DNA from: a virus
Length of the DNA: 42,567 bases
Virus record (IMG/VR): IMGVR_UViG_3300044731_000025
Coordinates: 1 to 42,567 of that record
Direction: 5' to 3' (one strand)
Positions 28,750 to 39,298 of the stretch are shown piece by piece (the stretch's first letter is position 1; each line of letters opens with the position of its first letter). The notes under the pieces were generated by a model. The model ran no database searches. It was not told where the DNA came from and was given only the letters and a program-made list of their open reading frames with translations. A program made the translations under genes and the position numbers.

Positions 28750-31700
28750 CTATCCCAATGTTACTGGGTCGTTTTGAAGAAAGCGGTTATAGAAACTGCT
28801 GAACTCTAACGACTCCTGCTTAAGTGTTGCAATTGTTTGATTCCACAAACCCTCAAGGTCTGCATTGTCTGCTGCTGTTAATGTGCCACTTGCACCACTT
28901 GCTTTACGGTTTGCAAGTTCTCTTGCAATTTGTGTGCGAGTTACATAGTAGGTTGCGATGGCTCCAACAACTGGTTTATTACCGTTATCTTGCATCCATT
29001 GTGGGTCACGAAGAATCGTGTTAATGGTTTGCATACGGTAAATCCATTTGCCTTTGTCAACGCTATAGAAGTCAGCAGCCCAGTCTTTATTGTTAGTTGC
29101 TAACTGCTGTGTATACGCTTGCTTAGCAAGATTAAGTTCTTCGGCACCACGCTCTGAATATGAGGTGTAGCCTTGTGCAAATAGTTGCTGGTCAAGGAAG
29201 TCCATAGCCTTACGGTAATCAATCCAACCCATTTTCTTTTGAGCATCTTGCTTAAGAAGTGAAGGGTCACGCTGACCACGGAAGTTTGTGGTTGAGCCAG
29301 GAACTGGAGAGTTACGCATCTGCCATCGGTAGGCTGCTTGGCTAAAGTCATACTTACCATCTGGGTCGTTGACTAGGAAGCCAATCATCTCAGGTGTAGT
29401 GCTACCAATTTTAGATATTAAACCATTATACTTTTTAAGATTAGCAACTGCAGCCTGTGTAGCATCAACTCCAGTGTTGTTAAGTGATGCTGAGATTGTA
29501 GCCTCACCCATTTCTGGATACATTTGCAAGAACAAAGCATCTGCTTGAGAACCGTAAGTCTGTTGTAGTTTACGGTATTGCTGTGTATACCAACCTAGTG
29601 GTGAGTCATACTGTGCAGCAAATGGAAGCACAAGGTTAGACAAAGCCTTAACCTTATACATGTTATTTGTAAGGTCATTAATTTCTTTAAATGTAGGTTC
29701 AGTATCACGGTCGCCTAGGCGATACTTGATTAGTTCATAACGGTAAACGGTATTAAATGTTCTTGACCATGAACCATCACGAGTTCCTGACCACAACTGT
29801 GCAGCCTTCTGCAATGCAGGTGGTAACAATGTTTTAATTGGAGATTCTGCTGCTCCAAATGGAATAACCTGCTTAAGGATTCCTTCCAAGTCAGGGCGCA
29901 AAATTTCTAAATACTGAGCAGGGATAGCAACTACTGGACCAAATCCAGGATGCACTTCACCTTGGAACATAACATCAAGTGAGCGAATAGGAATACTTAC
30001 TTGGCTTCCAGCACTACGAATAGCAGCAGCCAAACCTTTACCGCCAGGAACTGCCTCCATTGTTTTCATAAAGGTTTCTGGCATAGGCAAAACTAATCTA
30101 CTATCGTAACTAAATTCTTTTGATGGGTTACCATCTTTGTCAACATAGTTGTTCTGATTGCTAAGAGAAGAAGTAATCTGACCAGCCCTTGCAATTGCTG
30201 CTGGGTTTTCTTTTGCAAGAGTAGTCCAACGGCGCATGGTATTTTCCCAAGCGTTAAAGAACGGCATAAGATAACGCATCTTTTCACCAGCGTATGACTT
30301 ACGCATGATTGTAAATAGAGTCTTGTTAACTTCTCTACGAGCGCCCTCTACTGCATCTTTGCGTAGTGCATTAATTTCATCAAGGGTAAGTTCAGCCTTA
30401 GGGTCATTAAGTTGTGAGCGCTTAAGTGAAAGAGCAATGTCTCCACGCTGTCTCATCTCTGCACGATATACAGCACGAGCCAATGGGTGACGGGCAAGTG
30501 TTGTTTCAGGCAAAGAACCTAGGAAGTAGAAAGCCTTTTGAACAAAAGCCTGTGCTGCTCCTGGTGCACCTTGGATTCCAGGCGCTTGAGGAATTACGCT
30601 ACCAATAATGTCTGGCATTGCTGGTTGGTCTGCAAAGTGTGTGCGAAGATACATTTCATCAATAAGGTTATTTCTAAATGCTTCTTGAATTTCAACATCT
30701 GGAAGCATACGGGCATAAGCAGAATACAAGTTTCCTACAAAGTCCTCTGCATCTGTGCCTACATTAAGGCGCTCGCTTGGAACCTTGAAAGCCCTATCAT
30801 CAATACTCATCTTAGTTGAATACGCTTTACCTTCATCAGTTTTGCGTAGCCATCTAACAACTTGTTCTGGAGTTTCGTTGTCTAAAAACTTTTGGATAAT
30901 TGGGTCAATCTTGTTTTCGTTTGGTGAACGCCATAGGTTATTAAGATAGTTGGCATAACCAGTAAAGTATCGTGGGTCGTTAGGTGACAAACGGATTTCT
31001 TCCATACCACCATAACGAGCAGTAAATAATTGAGATGGAGCATCTGCCATTAACCTATAGGTGTCAGCGTTGTCTGTGCGCTGCATGAGAATATCTCCCA
31101 ATTCACCTGCTGCAGCATCTGGGTGTTCAATCACAGTTCCATCATAAAGTTTTTGAGTATATGTTCCAGTGCCAATACGCTTCTTTGGTGCGTTTAAACG
31201 ACTTTCTTCTACAATGCGAGCATCAAGTCGTTGCATAAGATTTTCGTGCTTTGCTTTAGTTAGTGCGCCTCTATCGGCTAATTCACGAACAAGGTTAACT
31301 ATGCCATCGGCTGGGTATTTACCGTCTGCGATGAGGTCTGCGAGTTCGCTAGTGCTCTGGCTATAACTTGGTCTGCTAAATCCTCTGCGAACGCTCTGCG
31401 CTCCGCTGGTGACATCTCCTGCACTGGCTTTTCTGACTTGACCCAATGCAAACCCTGCGCTTGCTCCTTCATCGCCTGTTCCTCCTGTGTTAATAAAGGC
31501 ATTGTCCATATCGCCTTGTGCAATTCTATCAAGGTCTGCCACTGCTTGTTGGTTACGAGAGGTGCCAGTCTTAACTGCTTTGGCACGGTCTTTAATAACA
31601 TTAACAGGCTCAGCCCAAATGGTTAGAACGCCATTGTCATTAGGTGCAATCCATGTTCCAAAGTGGTCAGCGCCTTCAAATTTATTTAGGTTATCTTCAA

Positions 31701-34700
31701 TGTGCTGAATCAATGACTCACGAGCAGCAGCAGAATCAGCAATGGCATCATCTAGTGGTAGTTGCCAAGTGGCACCACGAACGGCTACTGAATAACCAGC
31801 AACGGGCACGGCTCCTGTTTGAAGTCCAAATGTTCCACCTTGGTTGTCAATGGTAGAACGCAATATGTCCATAATACGAGACTCGTTCTTGCGAAGCGCC
31901 TCAGTGTTACGGATAGTTTCAATGCGTTTACGAGCAAGGTCTGCTGCTGGGTCTTGTGTAGCAGTTTGAACCATTTTAGGGTCTACAAGAACTGTTGCAC
32001 GACCATTAGCCTTGGTATCGGGAAGTGTTAATTTACCTACGCCATTGGCACGCATCCACTCAAGAAGTTCTTTTTCTTTACCCTTCCATGAGTCTGGCTT
32101 ACGAATATCAAGTCCAAGTGCTTTAAGTTCTGGGTAATCGTTTAAACCTAAACGAACTCGTGAACCACTAAATGTGCGTAGGTCAACAGGTGTGCCGTAT
32201 ACCCTAGAGGTAACAACCTGTCCTTGATTACCTGGCTTAACAATACGGAATTGTCCTTCAAGTAACATCTTTTGAGAAACTGTATCTGGGTCAATTGCAC
32301 GCCATGTGCCACTAGGTATGCTAAGTAATTCAACTCTATTGCCTTTGGCAATACTGTTACGGAAACCATCACGCATATCTGAGGCAATAGTCTGCATAGC
32401 CTTTGATGGCTTGCGAACGCCACCTTCTCTAATAAGTTCGCCTTCACGATTGCGAAGGTTCTTAGGCATAGAGTATGCACGACCAGTAATGCGCTTGTAA
32501 ATAGTAGATGCTGAAATAACCTTTATGCCTGCTTCGGCATACTGGTTTGCTATATCATCAGAATAAGTCATCGCCAATGGGCGGTTAGGATTTAAAGAAG
32601 TAAGTCTTGATGGAGAACCATGGTGCAAAATCTCGCCTGAACGATAAGAAGAAATCTCAAGAAACTCAATAGCCTGTTCTTGTGTTAACTTACCCCGTTT
32701 AAACGCAAGTTCAACGGCTTCCATCTGAGAATCAATTTCTTGATTAAGGCTGTTAATTTGAGCACGCTCTGATTGAACTCTTGTCATTTCATTACGGAGT
32801 GCTACTGAATCTTCACGCACACCTTTTTTAACAAGGTTCTTATCTGTAAGTCTTTCGATGCCAATGATGCGGTTGTCATACCAATTCTTTATGCTTTCCT
32901 TGTTTACATCAGCAGCAGCAACAAGTCCATATCCTTTTGCAAGAATAGATGCAGTTGCTTCGGCAGTGTTACGCACTGTGTAACCAAGGCGTAAAAGAAC
33001 AGAAGCCTTCCACACATCGTTAAGTAAGCCCATAACATAACGGTTAACATCTGGGTCAACAATGCCTTGGCTGCCTTCAATTGCCTGAATTAAACCTTTG
33101 TTCTCTGTAAGAACACGGGCATAGTTTTCAAGGTCAACCATTGGCTTAGCGTTAATACCTTGGCGCTCAGCATAAGGAATCTTAAGAATAACATCATCAT
33201 TAGTCATTAAATACTTACGGTCACGAAGTGAATCTAATGCAACTTTACGGCGACCTTTATAGGCGTTCCAAATAATAGCAGCGGTTTCATCTGAAATACC
33301 TAAGGCTTTGTTAACTTGTAAAACAGCCAAATCCTCAAAAGATTCTGCTACAAGACCACGAGCCTCAGGAATATCTCCTGCTTTAATAAACAAATCATAG
33401 TGTTCAGCAATACTTACATTTGCTGAGTCGCCAACAATCCTACGCAACATGCCACCAAATGCTTTGATTTCATTAAATGAATCTGAATCATTGTTATTAA
33501 ACCAACCAGCAGGGCGCTCGCCTGCCCATCGTTCAGCAAAGTTAACTACTGCAACCATTGGGTGATACTTAGTTGGTTGAAAAATTCCGATAGTTGGGTA
33601 TGCAGTTGGGGAAGGTTGTTCTCCCAAAGCACGGGCTGTCTTACGCTCAGCCTCACGGATTGCACCCTTTTGAGCCATAGATGCACCAAAGGTTCGCTTA
33701 GTTAAGTCAGCACCCTTTAAGGTTAATTTATTTAAATACTGAATATATGGGTCTTGGTCAGCAAGTTTAACTAAAGCATCTGCTGCATCAAGTATGTTTG
33801 CATCTTCAACAATACCATTGGTTGGTATGTTATCAGCAATCTGTTTATCTACTTGAGATACTGGCTTTAATTTATCCATTACAAATGCTAAGTCTTTACG
33901 CTTATCAACAAGACGAACCATTGCTTCTGTATCTTTATTTGAAATAGCAAGCAATGTATCTGCAACATCATCTACAGTTTTTGCTTCACCAAGCAAATAT
34001 GACATTGTATCTGCATCGTTAGATGCAGCAATCATTGGGTGATTACGAATAGTTTTTGAGTTATTAGCAGCAAACCACTCAAGAGTGTTGTTTAAACCGC
34101 CTTGAATATCTCGACCTTCGTTAATCTTTGCAGCCAAAGTTTGAGGAGAGATAATTGTTACGCCTCTTATAGCCTTTGGTAGGAATAAATCTTTAGTTAA
34201 TTGTGCTGCATTTGCATCTACGGCACCCATTGGTTGTGTAACTAAGGCTTTACGAGCAAGACCAGCAGCCTTACCTATCTTGCCAAGTGGGTCAGTTACT
34301 GTAGTAAAGAAGGTGTCATAGGCACCTGATATGGTGCGATAACGCCAGTTAGTATCAAAGATTTCACGGTCATTAGCATCGAAGATATTGAAATCGCCAC
34401 GAAGTTCAGTAGCAGTTAAGTCAAAGCGTGATTGCATATAAGCAATTGCTTGTCCTGCTGAAATTTCACTGCGTTGTTTATACGCTTCTTGGAAGTCACC
34501 TGTAGCAAGACCAGTAATAGCCGCTGATAAAGGCTCACGAACAACCTTACCACCAGCCTCATAAGATGCTTGAAAGAGTGGAAGAACTGCCTTACCTAAT
34601 ACAGCACCGCCTACTTTACGAGGTATATATGTTGCACCTGCAGTAGTTGCTTTAAATGTATTTCCAAGTAATTGGAAGGCATCGCCTGCCCAATTCTTGT

Positions 34701-34812
34701 CATTAGTGGTAACGGAGGCAAGGTCAGACATTGCTGTAGCCCAGCCAATATCATTACCAAAGTCTTTTACTGACTTCTCTGCCCAATCACCAATGTTTTT
34801 TATCCAACTCAT
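28750..34812 (-). CDS. Giant virion protein (2020 residues) with ART-like segment
   Basis: The largest gene. The N-terminus (MSWIKNIGDWAEKSVKDFGND) and C-terminal half (MRYLMPFFNAWENTMRRWTT, LYSAYARMLPDVEIQEAF) resemble huge internal virion proteins of actinophage-like podoviruses. Around H730-H731-G732, EILHHGSPSRLTSL then AMTYSDDIANQYAEAG looks like the start of an ADP-ribosyltransferase-type fold. Residues about 985-1095 (GLQTGAVPVAGYSVAVRG, DHFGTWIAPNDNGVLTIWAE, GTSRNQQAVADLDR) match another small module I recall from actinophage head proteins. The layout recalls polyvalent proteins, which carry effector domains into the host with phage DNA. Enzymatic activity is inference. Confidence 0.65.
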   Translation of the reverse strand: MSWIKNIGDWAEKSVKDFGNDIGWATAMSDLASVTTNDKNWAGDAFQLLGNTFKATTAGATYIPRKVGGAVLGKAVLPLFQASYEAGGKVVREPLSAAITGLATGDFQEAYKQRSEISAGQAIAYMQSRFDLTATELRGDFNIFDANDREIFDTNWRYRTISGAYDTFFTTVTDPLGKIGKAAGLARKALVTQPMGAVDANAAQLTKDLFLPKAIRGVTIISPQTLAAKINEGRDIQGGLNNTLEWFAANNSKTIRNHPMIAASNDADTMSYLLGEAKTVDDVADTLLAISNKDTEAMVRLVDKRKDLAFVMDKLKPVSQVDKQIADNIPTNGIVEDANILDAADALVKLADQDPYIQYLNKLTLKGADLTKRTFGASMAQKGAIREAERKTARALGEQPSPTAYPTIGIFQPTKYHPMVAVVNFAERWAGERPAGWFNNNDSDSFNEIKAFGGMLRRIVGDSANVSIAEHYDLFIKAGDIPEARGLVAESFEDLAVLQVNKALGISDETAAIIWNAYKGRRKVALDSLRDRKYLMTNDDVILKIPYAERQGINAKPMVDLENYARVLTENKGLIQAIEGSQGIVDPDVNRYVMGLLNDVWKASVLLRLGYTVRNTAEATASILAKGYGLVAAADVNKESIKNWYDNRIIGIERLTDKNLVKKGVREDSVALRNEMTRVQSERAQINSLNQEIDSQMEAVELAFKRGKLTQEQAIEFLEISSYRSGEILHHGSPSRLTSLNPNRPLAMTYSDDIANQYAEAGIKVISASTIYKRITGRAYSMPKNLRNREGELIREGGVRKPSKAMQTIASDMRDGFRNSIAKGNRVELLSIPSGTWRAIDPDTVSQKMLLEGQFRIVKPGNQGQVVTSRVYGTPVDLRTFSGSRVRLGLNDYPELKALGLDIRKPDSWKGKEKELLEWMRANGVGKLTLPDTKANGRATVLVDPKMVQTATQDPAADLARKRIETIRNTEALRKNESRIMDILRSTIDNQGGTFGLQTGAVPVAGYSVAVRGATWQLPLDDAIADSAAARESLIQHIEDNLNKFEGADHFGTWIAPNDNGVLTIWAEPVNVIKDRAKAVKTGTSRNQQAVADLDRIAQGDMDNAFINTGGTGDEGASAGFALGQVRKASAGDVTSGAQSVRRGFSRPSYSQSTSELADLIADGKYPADGIVNLVRELADRGALTKAKHENLMQRLDARIVEESRLNAPKKRIGTGTYTQKLYDGTVIEHPDAAAGELGDILMQRTDNADTYRLMADAPSQLFTARYGGMEEIRLSPNDPRYFTGYANYLNNLWRSPNENKIDPIIQKFLDNETPEQVVRWLRKTDEGKAYSTKMSIDDRAFKVPSERLNVGTDAEDFVGNLYSAYARMLPDVEIQEAFRNNLIDEMYLRTHFADQPAMPDIIGSVIPQAPGIQGAPGAAQAFVQKAFYFLGSLPETTLARHPLARAVYRAEMRQRGDIALSLKRSQLNDPKAELTLDEINALRKDAVEGARREVNKTLFTIMRKSYAGEKMRYLMPFFNAWENTMRRWTTLAKENPAAIARAGQITSSLSNQNNYVDKDGNPSKEFSYDSRLVLPMPETFMKTMEAVPGGKGLAAAIRSAGSQVSIPIRSLDVMFQGEVHPGFGPVVAIPAQYLEILRPDLEGILKQVIPFGAAESPIKTLLPPALQKAAQLWSGTRDGSWSRTFNTVYRYELIKYRLGDRDTEPTFKEINDLTNNMYKVKALSNLVLPFAAQYDSPLGWYTQQYRKLQQTYGSQADALFLQMYPEMGEATISASLNNTGVDATQAAVANLKKYNGLISKIGSTTPEMIGFLVNDPDGKYDFSQAAYRWQMRNSPVPGSTTNFRGQRDPSLLKQDAQKKMGWIDYRKAMDFLDQQLFAQGYTSYSERGAEELNLAKQAYTQQLATNNKDWAADFYSVDKGKWIYRMQTINTILRDPQWMQDNGNKPVVGAIATYYVTRTQIARELANRKASGASGTLTAADNADLEGLWNQTIATLKQESLEFSSFYNRFLQNDPVTLG

Positions 34813-35285
34813 TAAAGAACACTCCGCAAGTAACGAACATAATTGCGAAAGGCGTTAGATGCGGATGGGGATTCAGCAAGAATAGCAAGTGTTGGCAACG
34901 CATCAACCATGCGCTGACGGTCCTCTGTATTTAAAGTTGATTCATTAGAATACATAACTTCGCTACCTGCGCCCTCAGTTCCCATATTAATACCAGTAGT
35001 TAATGGTTCATCTGGGCGGTCTGTTGGTGCATCTAAAGGTCTTAATTGTTGACCTATTGGTGCTCTTTGTGGGCGACCTTGTGATGGAGATGAAGGCATA
35101 GTAGGAGATGCGTTCATTGCTGCTGATGTTTGTAATTCCATCATTGCTTGGTTATCACCATATTCGCCACCAGTCATAGCCTGTGCGCCTTGGGTGCCTG
35201 CATTTCCACTACCGCCAGTTGCTGAAACAGCATAGTTATTCTGTGAAGCAGTTGGGCGAAATCCGCCACGGTTTTCTACCGCCAT
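34812..35285 (-). CDS. Hypothetical head-region protein
   Basis: A 157-residue protein. The first 100 residues are Gly/Ala/Ser/Gln/Pro-rich and probably disordered (GGSGNAGTQGAQAMTGG, SSPSQGRPQRAPIGQQ); the C-terminus (EDRQRMVDALPTLAILAESP, NAFRNYVRYLRSVL) is a helical pair. The ATG at 35285 has AAAGGAG six bases upstream and is preferred to the ATG six bases earlier. Probably structural; no family recognised. Confidence 0.65.
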   Translation of the reverse strand: MAVENRGGFRPTASQNNYAVSATGGSGNAGTQGAQAMTGGEYGDNQAMMELQTSAAMNASPTMPSSPSQGRPQRAPIGQQLRPLDAPTDRPDEPLTTGINMGTEGAGSEVMYSNESTLNTEDRQRMVDALPTLAILAESPSASNAFRNYVRYLRSVL

Positions 35286-35358
35286 GTGCATCTCCTTTCC
35301 ATTTAAGGTCAGTGTTTAAAATTAGTGAGCAGTTTTTAAACTTACTCAGGTTTAAGGC

Positions 35359-35556
35359 TTACTTTGAGCCGTGTGTTCCTGATGGTTGTGCTGTAAACAT
35401 TGTGACGGATGCGCCAGGCTTAGAAGCCTTTGGCATACCATCGTAGCGTGGTTGCTGTGTAACGCCCTTTGAGTCTCCTGCACTACCCTGATTAGCAGGT
35501 TTTGATGCCTTACCAGGTTGGTTATTTGGATACTTTGCTGTGCTTGTATTCGCCAT
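35359..35556 (-). CDS. Small disordered protein, 65 residues
   Basis: MANTSTAKYPNNQPGKASKPA followed by NQGSAGDSKGVTQQ and ending FTAQPSGTHGSK. Low in hydrophobic residues, with many Lys, Gly, Ser and Gln; probably intrinsically disordered. The ATG at 35556 has GGGAGGAGGG upstream and is preferred to an earlier start. It lies between portal and the head-region protein. Confidence 0.55.
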   Translation of the reverse strand: MANTSTAKYPNNQPGKASKPANQGSAGDSKGVTQQPRYDGMPKASKPGASVTMFTAQPSGTHGSK

Positions 35557-35572
35557 GGTTTCCCTCCTCCCG

Positions 35573-37387
35573 TTAGATAGGTAGTCGCCGTGCGACTGTT
35601 GCTTGTAGATTAGGTTCACCACGGGCACCGAGAGATGCAAGTAATGATTGAACATCTGGTCTACCGCCTGGAGCGATTTGTCCTGGAGCGATGCCTTGCA
35701 TACGCCCTGACTCGCTCATGCCCATTGGAAGTTGCCCAACACCTGCTGCGCTCTCACTTGGCATGCCCATAGATTCGGGACTTACTGAGCCTGGGGCTGC
35801 AGCAGGTGCGGGATTCTGCGGTTGAAACGCCTCTTGGATAGCAACTTCAATAGAAGTTCCCTTTTGGCGTTCAGTAATAACATACGAAAGTTTGCGTAGG
35901 ATGTCGGATGGGTCTTGTCCTTGACTTGCAAGGGCTGGTATTGCTTGTGCGTATGAAGCAATTGCTTGTTTCATAGCATCACGGAGTTCTTCTGTCTCTA
36001 CCTTTTGTTCTTCATTAGTTGCATTGAAGGAGAAAGGCATCTGTCGGCGTAGGAAATCACGAGAAATCAACTTGTCACCTCGTGCTTGTAGTCCAAATAC
36101 TAATGCACGGTTAGGGTCAAGTCCTGCCATTAAGCCATATTGAATATCTACGGTGTAATCACCTGCAATATCACGGGCTGGCTTGTATTTAATATCGTAA
36201 GGTGTTCCATTGTATACACCTCGTAGTTGTTTTTCTTCGTCTTTAAAGATTTTTTCATCAACTTTAAGAGCAAGTGCTAACAATTCGGTAAAGGCACGGG
36301 CAAACATTGCATGTGCAGTCTTAATTTGTGTATCAAAACCACCCATAAGTGCTTTAACGCCTTGACCTGTAATAATAGAAGCATCTGAATTACCAGTTCT
36401 TGCTTCTGGGAAGCGTGAGCCTAGACGGAGTTCGCTCTCAAGAACCTGTGACTGTGCGAACACATTATTAGGTAGTTCAAGTGGGACTCTGCGAATCTCA
36501 TTAGGCTTGCTTGAACGCATAATTGCATCTGGTCCAAGGGCTAACTCCTGACTGTCGAGTGGCATAGCGATAGGCGCTTGCACTGATTTAGTTGCTGCTT
36601 CAAGTGAAAGCAACGCATAGCGTGCTTTAGCAACTTGAATAGCAAGAACATCATCAAATTGTCCACGAGATTGGTCGTCAATTGATGGTCGTTGAACAAC
36701 TCTAATCATGCACTCACCCATTATATTGGTTGCTCTATCCAACACAAGGTTGTTTTTATTAGGCATGAAGATTAAATCTTGGTCTTTATCGTGGAAACGA
36801 ACAATCTCAGACATGGTAGAAGTGTTGTTCTTATCGTAAATAAGGTGTGCTACTTCTGGATACTTAGCCATTAGTTCTTCTGTTGGTTTATTCATGCGCT
36901 GGAAGAACATAGTTACACGACCATAACGGTCAATAACTGGGTAAGAACCTAGGGAATCAAAGAACTTAATGCGTGGCATGTTCTCATCTATGTCAATTTC
37001 AACCTGTGCTGGAACGAATCCGTAGGTTACATAGCGGTCTGCAGCATTAAACATCTGGGTCTGTAGGTCAGAGAAGTTAACAATACCGTTAACAATTTCT
37101 CCACGCTTATCTGCCTTCTTGCGCTGTGTTTCTGATGCCATTGATGTAGATGTGCATGAAAACGATGGTAGTGGTGCAATAACCTCTGATAAGTCACGGG
37201 CTGCAATATCAACCATGTTGGCAACAATAGGGTTCTCGAAAGGACCATCTGGGAAAAGGTCTGGGTAAACATCTCGCATCTTACCTTGTCGAACCATAAG
37301 AACTTGATTCATGCGTTGGTCACGGTCGTCATACATACGGCGATAACGGTCATAATAGTTCTTAACTTCTTCAACTGATAGTGCCAT
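35573..37387 (-). CDS. Portal protein
   Basis: A 604-residue protein. NYYDRYRRMYDDRDQRMNQ, FENPIVANMVDIAARDLSE, QTQMFNAADRYVTYGFVPAQ, then an alternating beta/helix core and the long C-terminal helix-turn segment (EQKVETEELRDAMKQAIAS) match portal proteins. It forms the dodecameric ring through which DNA is packaged. The C-terminal 80 residues are Pro/Gly/Met-rich and probably disordered. Position directly after terminase supports the call. The ATG at 37387 has GGAGGTGA upstream. Confidence 0.82.
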   Translation of the reverse strand: MALSVEEVKNYYDRYRRMYDDRDQRMNQVLMVRQGKMRDVYPDLFPDGPFENPIVANMVDIAARDLSEVIAPLPSFSCTSTSMASETQRKKADKRGEIVNGIVNFSDLQTQMFNAADRYVTYGFVPAQVEIDIDENMPRIKFFDSLGSYPVIDRYGRVTMFFQRMNKPTEELMAKYPEVAHLIYDKNNTSTMSEIVRFHDKDQDLIFMPNKNNLVLDRATNIMGECMIRVVQRPSIDDQSRGQFDDVLAIQVAKARYALLSLEAATKSVQAPIAMPLDSQELALGPDAIMRSSKPNEIRRVPLELPNNVFAQSQVLESELRLGSRFPEARTGNSDASIITGQGVKALMGGFDTQIKTAHAMFARAFTELLALALKVDEKIFKDEEKQLRGVYNGTPYDIKYKPARDIAGDYTVDIQYGLMAGLDPNRALVFGLQARGDKLISRDFLRRQMPFSFNATNEEQKVETEELRDAMKQAIASYAQAIPALASQGQDPSDILRKLSYVITERQKGTSIEVAIQEAFQPQNPAPAAAPGSVSPESMGMPSESAAGVGQLPMGMSESGRMQGIAPGQIAPGGRPDVQSLLASLGARGEPNLQATVARRLPI

Positions 37388-37399
37388 GTTCACCTCCTA

Positions 37400-39298
37400 T
37401 CATTGTGTATATGCGTAATCATTTAAGTTAACGGTCATTTGTTGGTTTCTGTCATGTCTTGTTTGGAACATATTGTATGAATTATGTGTGCGAGCAAACA
37501 TACTTGCATTAGCAACTCTGTCTCTTACCGCTAGTTCTGCAAACCAGAACGCCATAACACAGTCAGTCTTTTGGCTGCGTGGAGCCTCTGGATACCAAGT
37601 AACCAGTTGCTCTACTAAAGCCTTTAGACCTTCGGATTGGTGCGTAGATGGAAACTCAATAAGGTTTAAACCTTCTTCATAACCATGAAACAATGTGGTA
37701 AGAGATGCCACACCGAAGTCTGTATCCCATTTATTGTTTCCAGTATGGTGTTCTTTGAGTGTGGCACCTCTTGTTTGTAGGTATTCCCGCACCTCACGGT
37801 CCTGAGTTAACATCGCTTGAAATGCATTTTTTTCAACACGCCACTCAGAAATTGAATACTTGTCTGTCCAGTCTTTAATTAAACTTCTAATGTCATCAGG
37901 TTTCATACCCTGTTGGTTTGACACATCAAGCAAATACCTCTTTTGGGTAGAAACATCAATGCCAATACACACAGCAGCGGTATACCCAGCCATGGCGGGG
38001 TCAAGCCCAGCAACCACAATGAGACCATCCATACCGTTATGTCGGTTACCTGCTTTGTTCTTTGGGATGATACCAATGTTACGAGAACCGTTAATAACAC
38101 CCTTGACTGCTTCTTGTGGGAAAGCACTATCTTCGTGAACATGCTGTTGCTGATAAACCATAGCCCAGAGATTGGGCGACATCCGACTGCGCTTCTTAGT
38201 GAGCGCCTCACCTGTCCACTTGTCGTAGAGACCATTAGCATCTGGTATACCATTGCCAGACACTGGGGGCATATTGGTTTTAGCCCAAAGGGTAACCCAA
38301 TCCTTCGGTTCATCGGCAAACTCCAATACCGCAGGTTGAGCGAAATAAGTCCAAGGAGAAGTTTCGTCTGGATAACGCATGGGGTCACGGAGTTCGGAAT
38401 ATAAATCCTTAGGGCGTAATCTTGTGCCTACTACCAGTAACTTACCGCCATCGTAATCAATACGAGACATAACTTCTGATTGAATCCAGTCAATCTGTTT
38501 TTCATATTCATGGGCGTTGGTATGGTCAACACAGTCATCCATGATGATTAGGTCGGCACGGGCACCGTAGATATGTCCACGAATACCAATAGCCTGAACC
38601 GTTGGGTCTTTTTCACCAGAGTCACGAGACTCAGATGATAGGTAAATTAAGTCCTGCTTCCACGAATCAGAGTTCTTTTCAAATCCGCCTGGAGGTCCAA
38701 AGGCGAGGTGTAAGTCCTGATAACGAGGATGGGTGAGTCTGTTCTTAATGGAGAGCAGGAACTTTTGCGCCATAGCCTGGGTTTTAGAAACAACCATGAT
38801 ACGGATGTTAGGGTTTTGGCAAATCCGATACACGGCATAGTTGACTGTAATAGTCGTTGACTTGGCGTGCTCTGGGGGAGTGTTTACGATGAGTAGGTCT
38901 TTATCCCCTGGCTCATAAATAATTGATGGGTGAACATCCGTAGGTGTCCTAGATTCCAATAAATCAATCCAGTGGCGTTGATGTTCAAAAACTTGGACCC
39001 CAAGGTATTTTTCGGAAAAAATTTCAAATGGAGGTAGTTCTTCGGTCGGACCGCCTACTTCTCCACGGGCGGTCAGAGAGCGTAGTTTGTCTATACCTGC
39101 AGCAAAGTCAGGGTCTGTCTTACGATAATACTCGTAAGTCTTGACACTTCTCCCAACGGCATCCATGGCTCGTTGGACCGAGTAGCCTTGCATTAAAAAA
39201 TCTATAATCTGCTTCTTTATGGCATCCGACTTATGGGATGCAGCAGTAACTCTTTTTCTTTCCATAGGCGTAGTAGCAATGCGACCTAATGGAAGCAT
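37400..39298 (-). CDS. terL: Terminase large subunit with N-terminal HTH
   Basis: A 632-residue protein. Residues about 20-70 (DAIKKQIIDFLMQGYSVQRA, MDAVGRSVKTYEYYRKTDPD) form a helix-turn-helix like those of small terminases, apparently fused here, and I find no separate small-terminase gene. LLIVNTPPEHAKST is the Walker A-type loop, ADLIIMDDCVDH Walker B, and VAGLDPAMAG, YSISEWRVEKNAF and KTDCVMAFWFAELAV provide the RNase H-like nuclease acidic residues. It packages DNA into proheads. It opens the leftward late operon. Confidence 0.92.
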   Translation of the reverse strand: MLPLGRIATTPMERKRVTAASHKSDAIKKQIIDFLMQGYSVQRAMDAVGRSVKTYEYYRKTDPDFAAGIDKLRSLTARGEVGGPTEELPPFEIFSEKYLGVQVFEHQRHWIDLLESRTPTDVHPSIIYEPGDKDLLIVNTPPEHAKSTTITVNYAVYRICQNPNIRIMVVSKTQAMAQKFLLSIKNRLTHPRYQDLHLAFGPPGGFEKNSDSWKQDLIYLSSESRDSGEKDPTVQAIGIRGHIYGARADLIIMDDCVDHTNAHEYEKQIDWIQSEVMSRIDYDGGKLLVVGTRLRPKDLYSELRDPMRYPDETSPWTYFAQPAVLEFADEPKDWVTLWAKTNMPPVSGNGIPDANGLYDKWTGEALTKKRSRMSPNLWAMVYQQQHVHEDSAFPQEAVKGVINGSRNIGIIPKNKAGNRHNGMDGLIVVAGLDPAMAGYTAAVCIGIDVSTQKRYLLDVSNQQGMKPDDIRSLIKDWTDKYSISEWRVEKNAFQAMLTQDREVREYLQTRGATLKEHHTGNNKWDTDFGVASLTTLFHGYEEGLNLIEFPSTHQSEGLKALVEQLVTWYPEAPRSQKTDCVMAFWFAELAVRDRVANASMFARTHNSYNMFQTRHDRNQQMTVNLNDYAYTQ

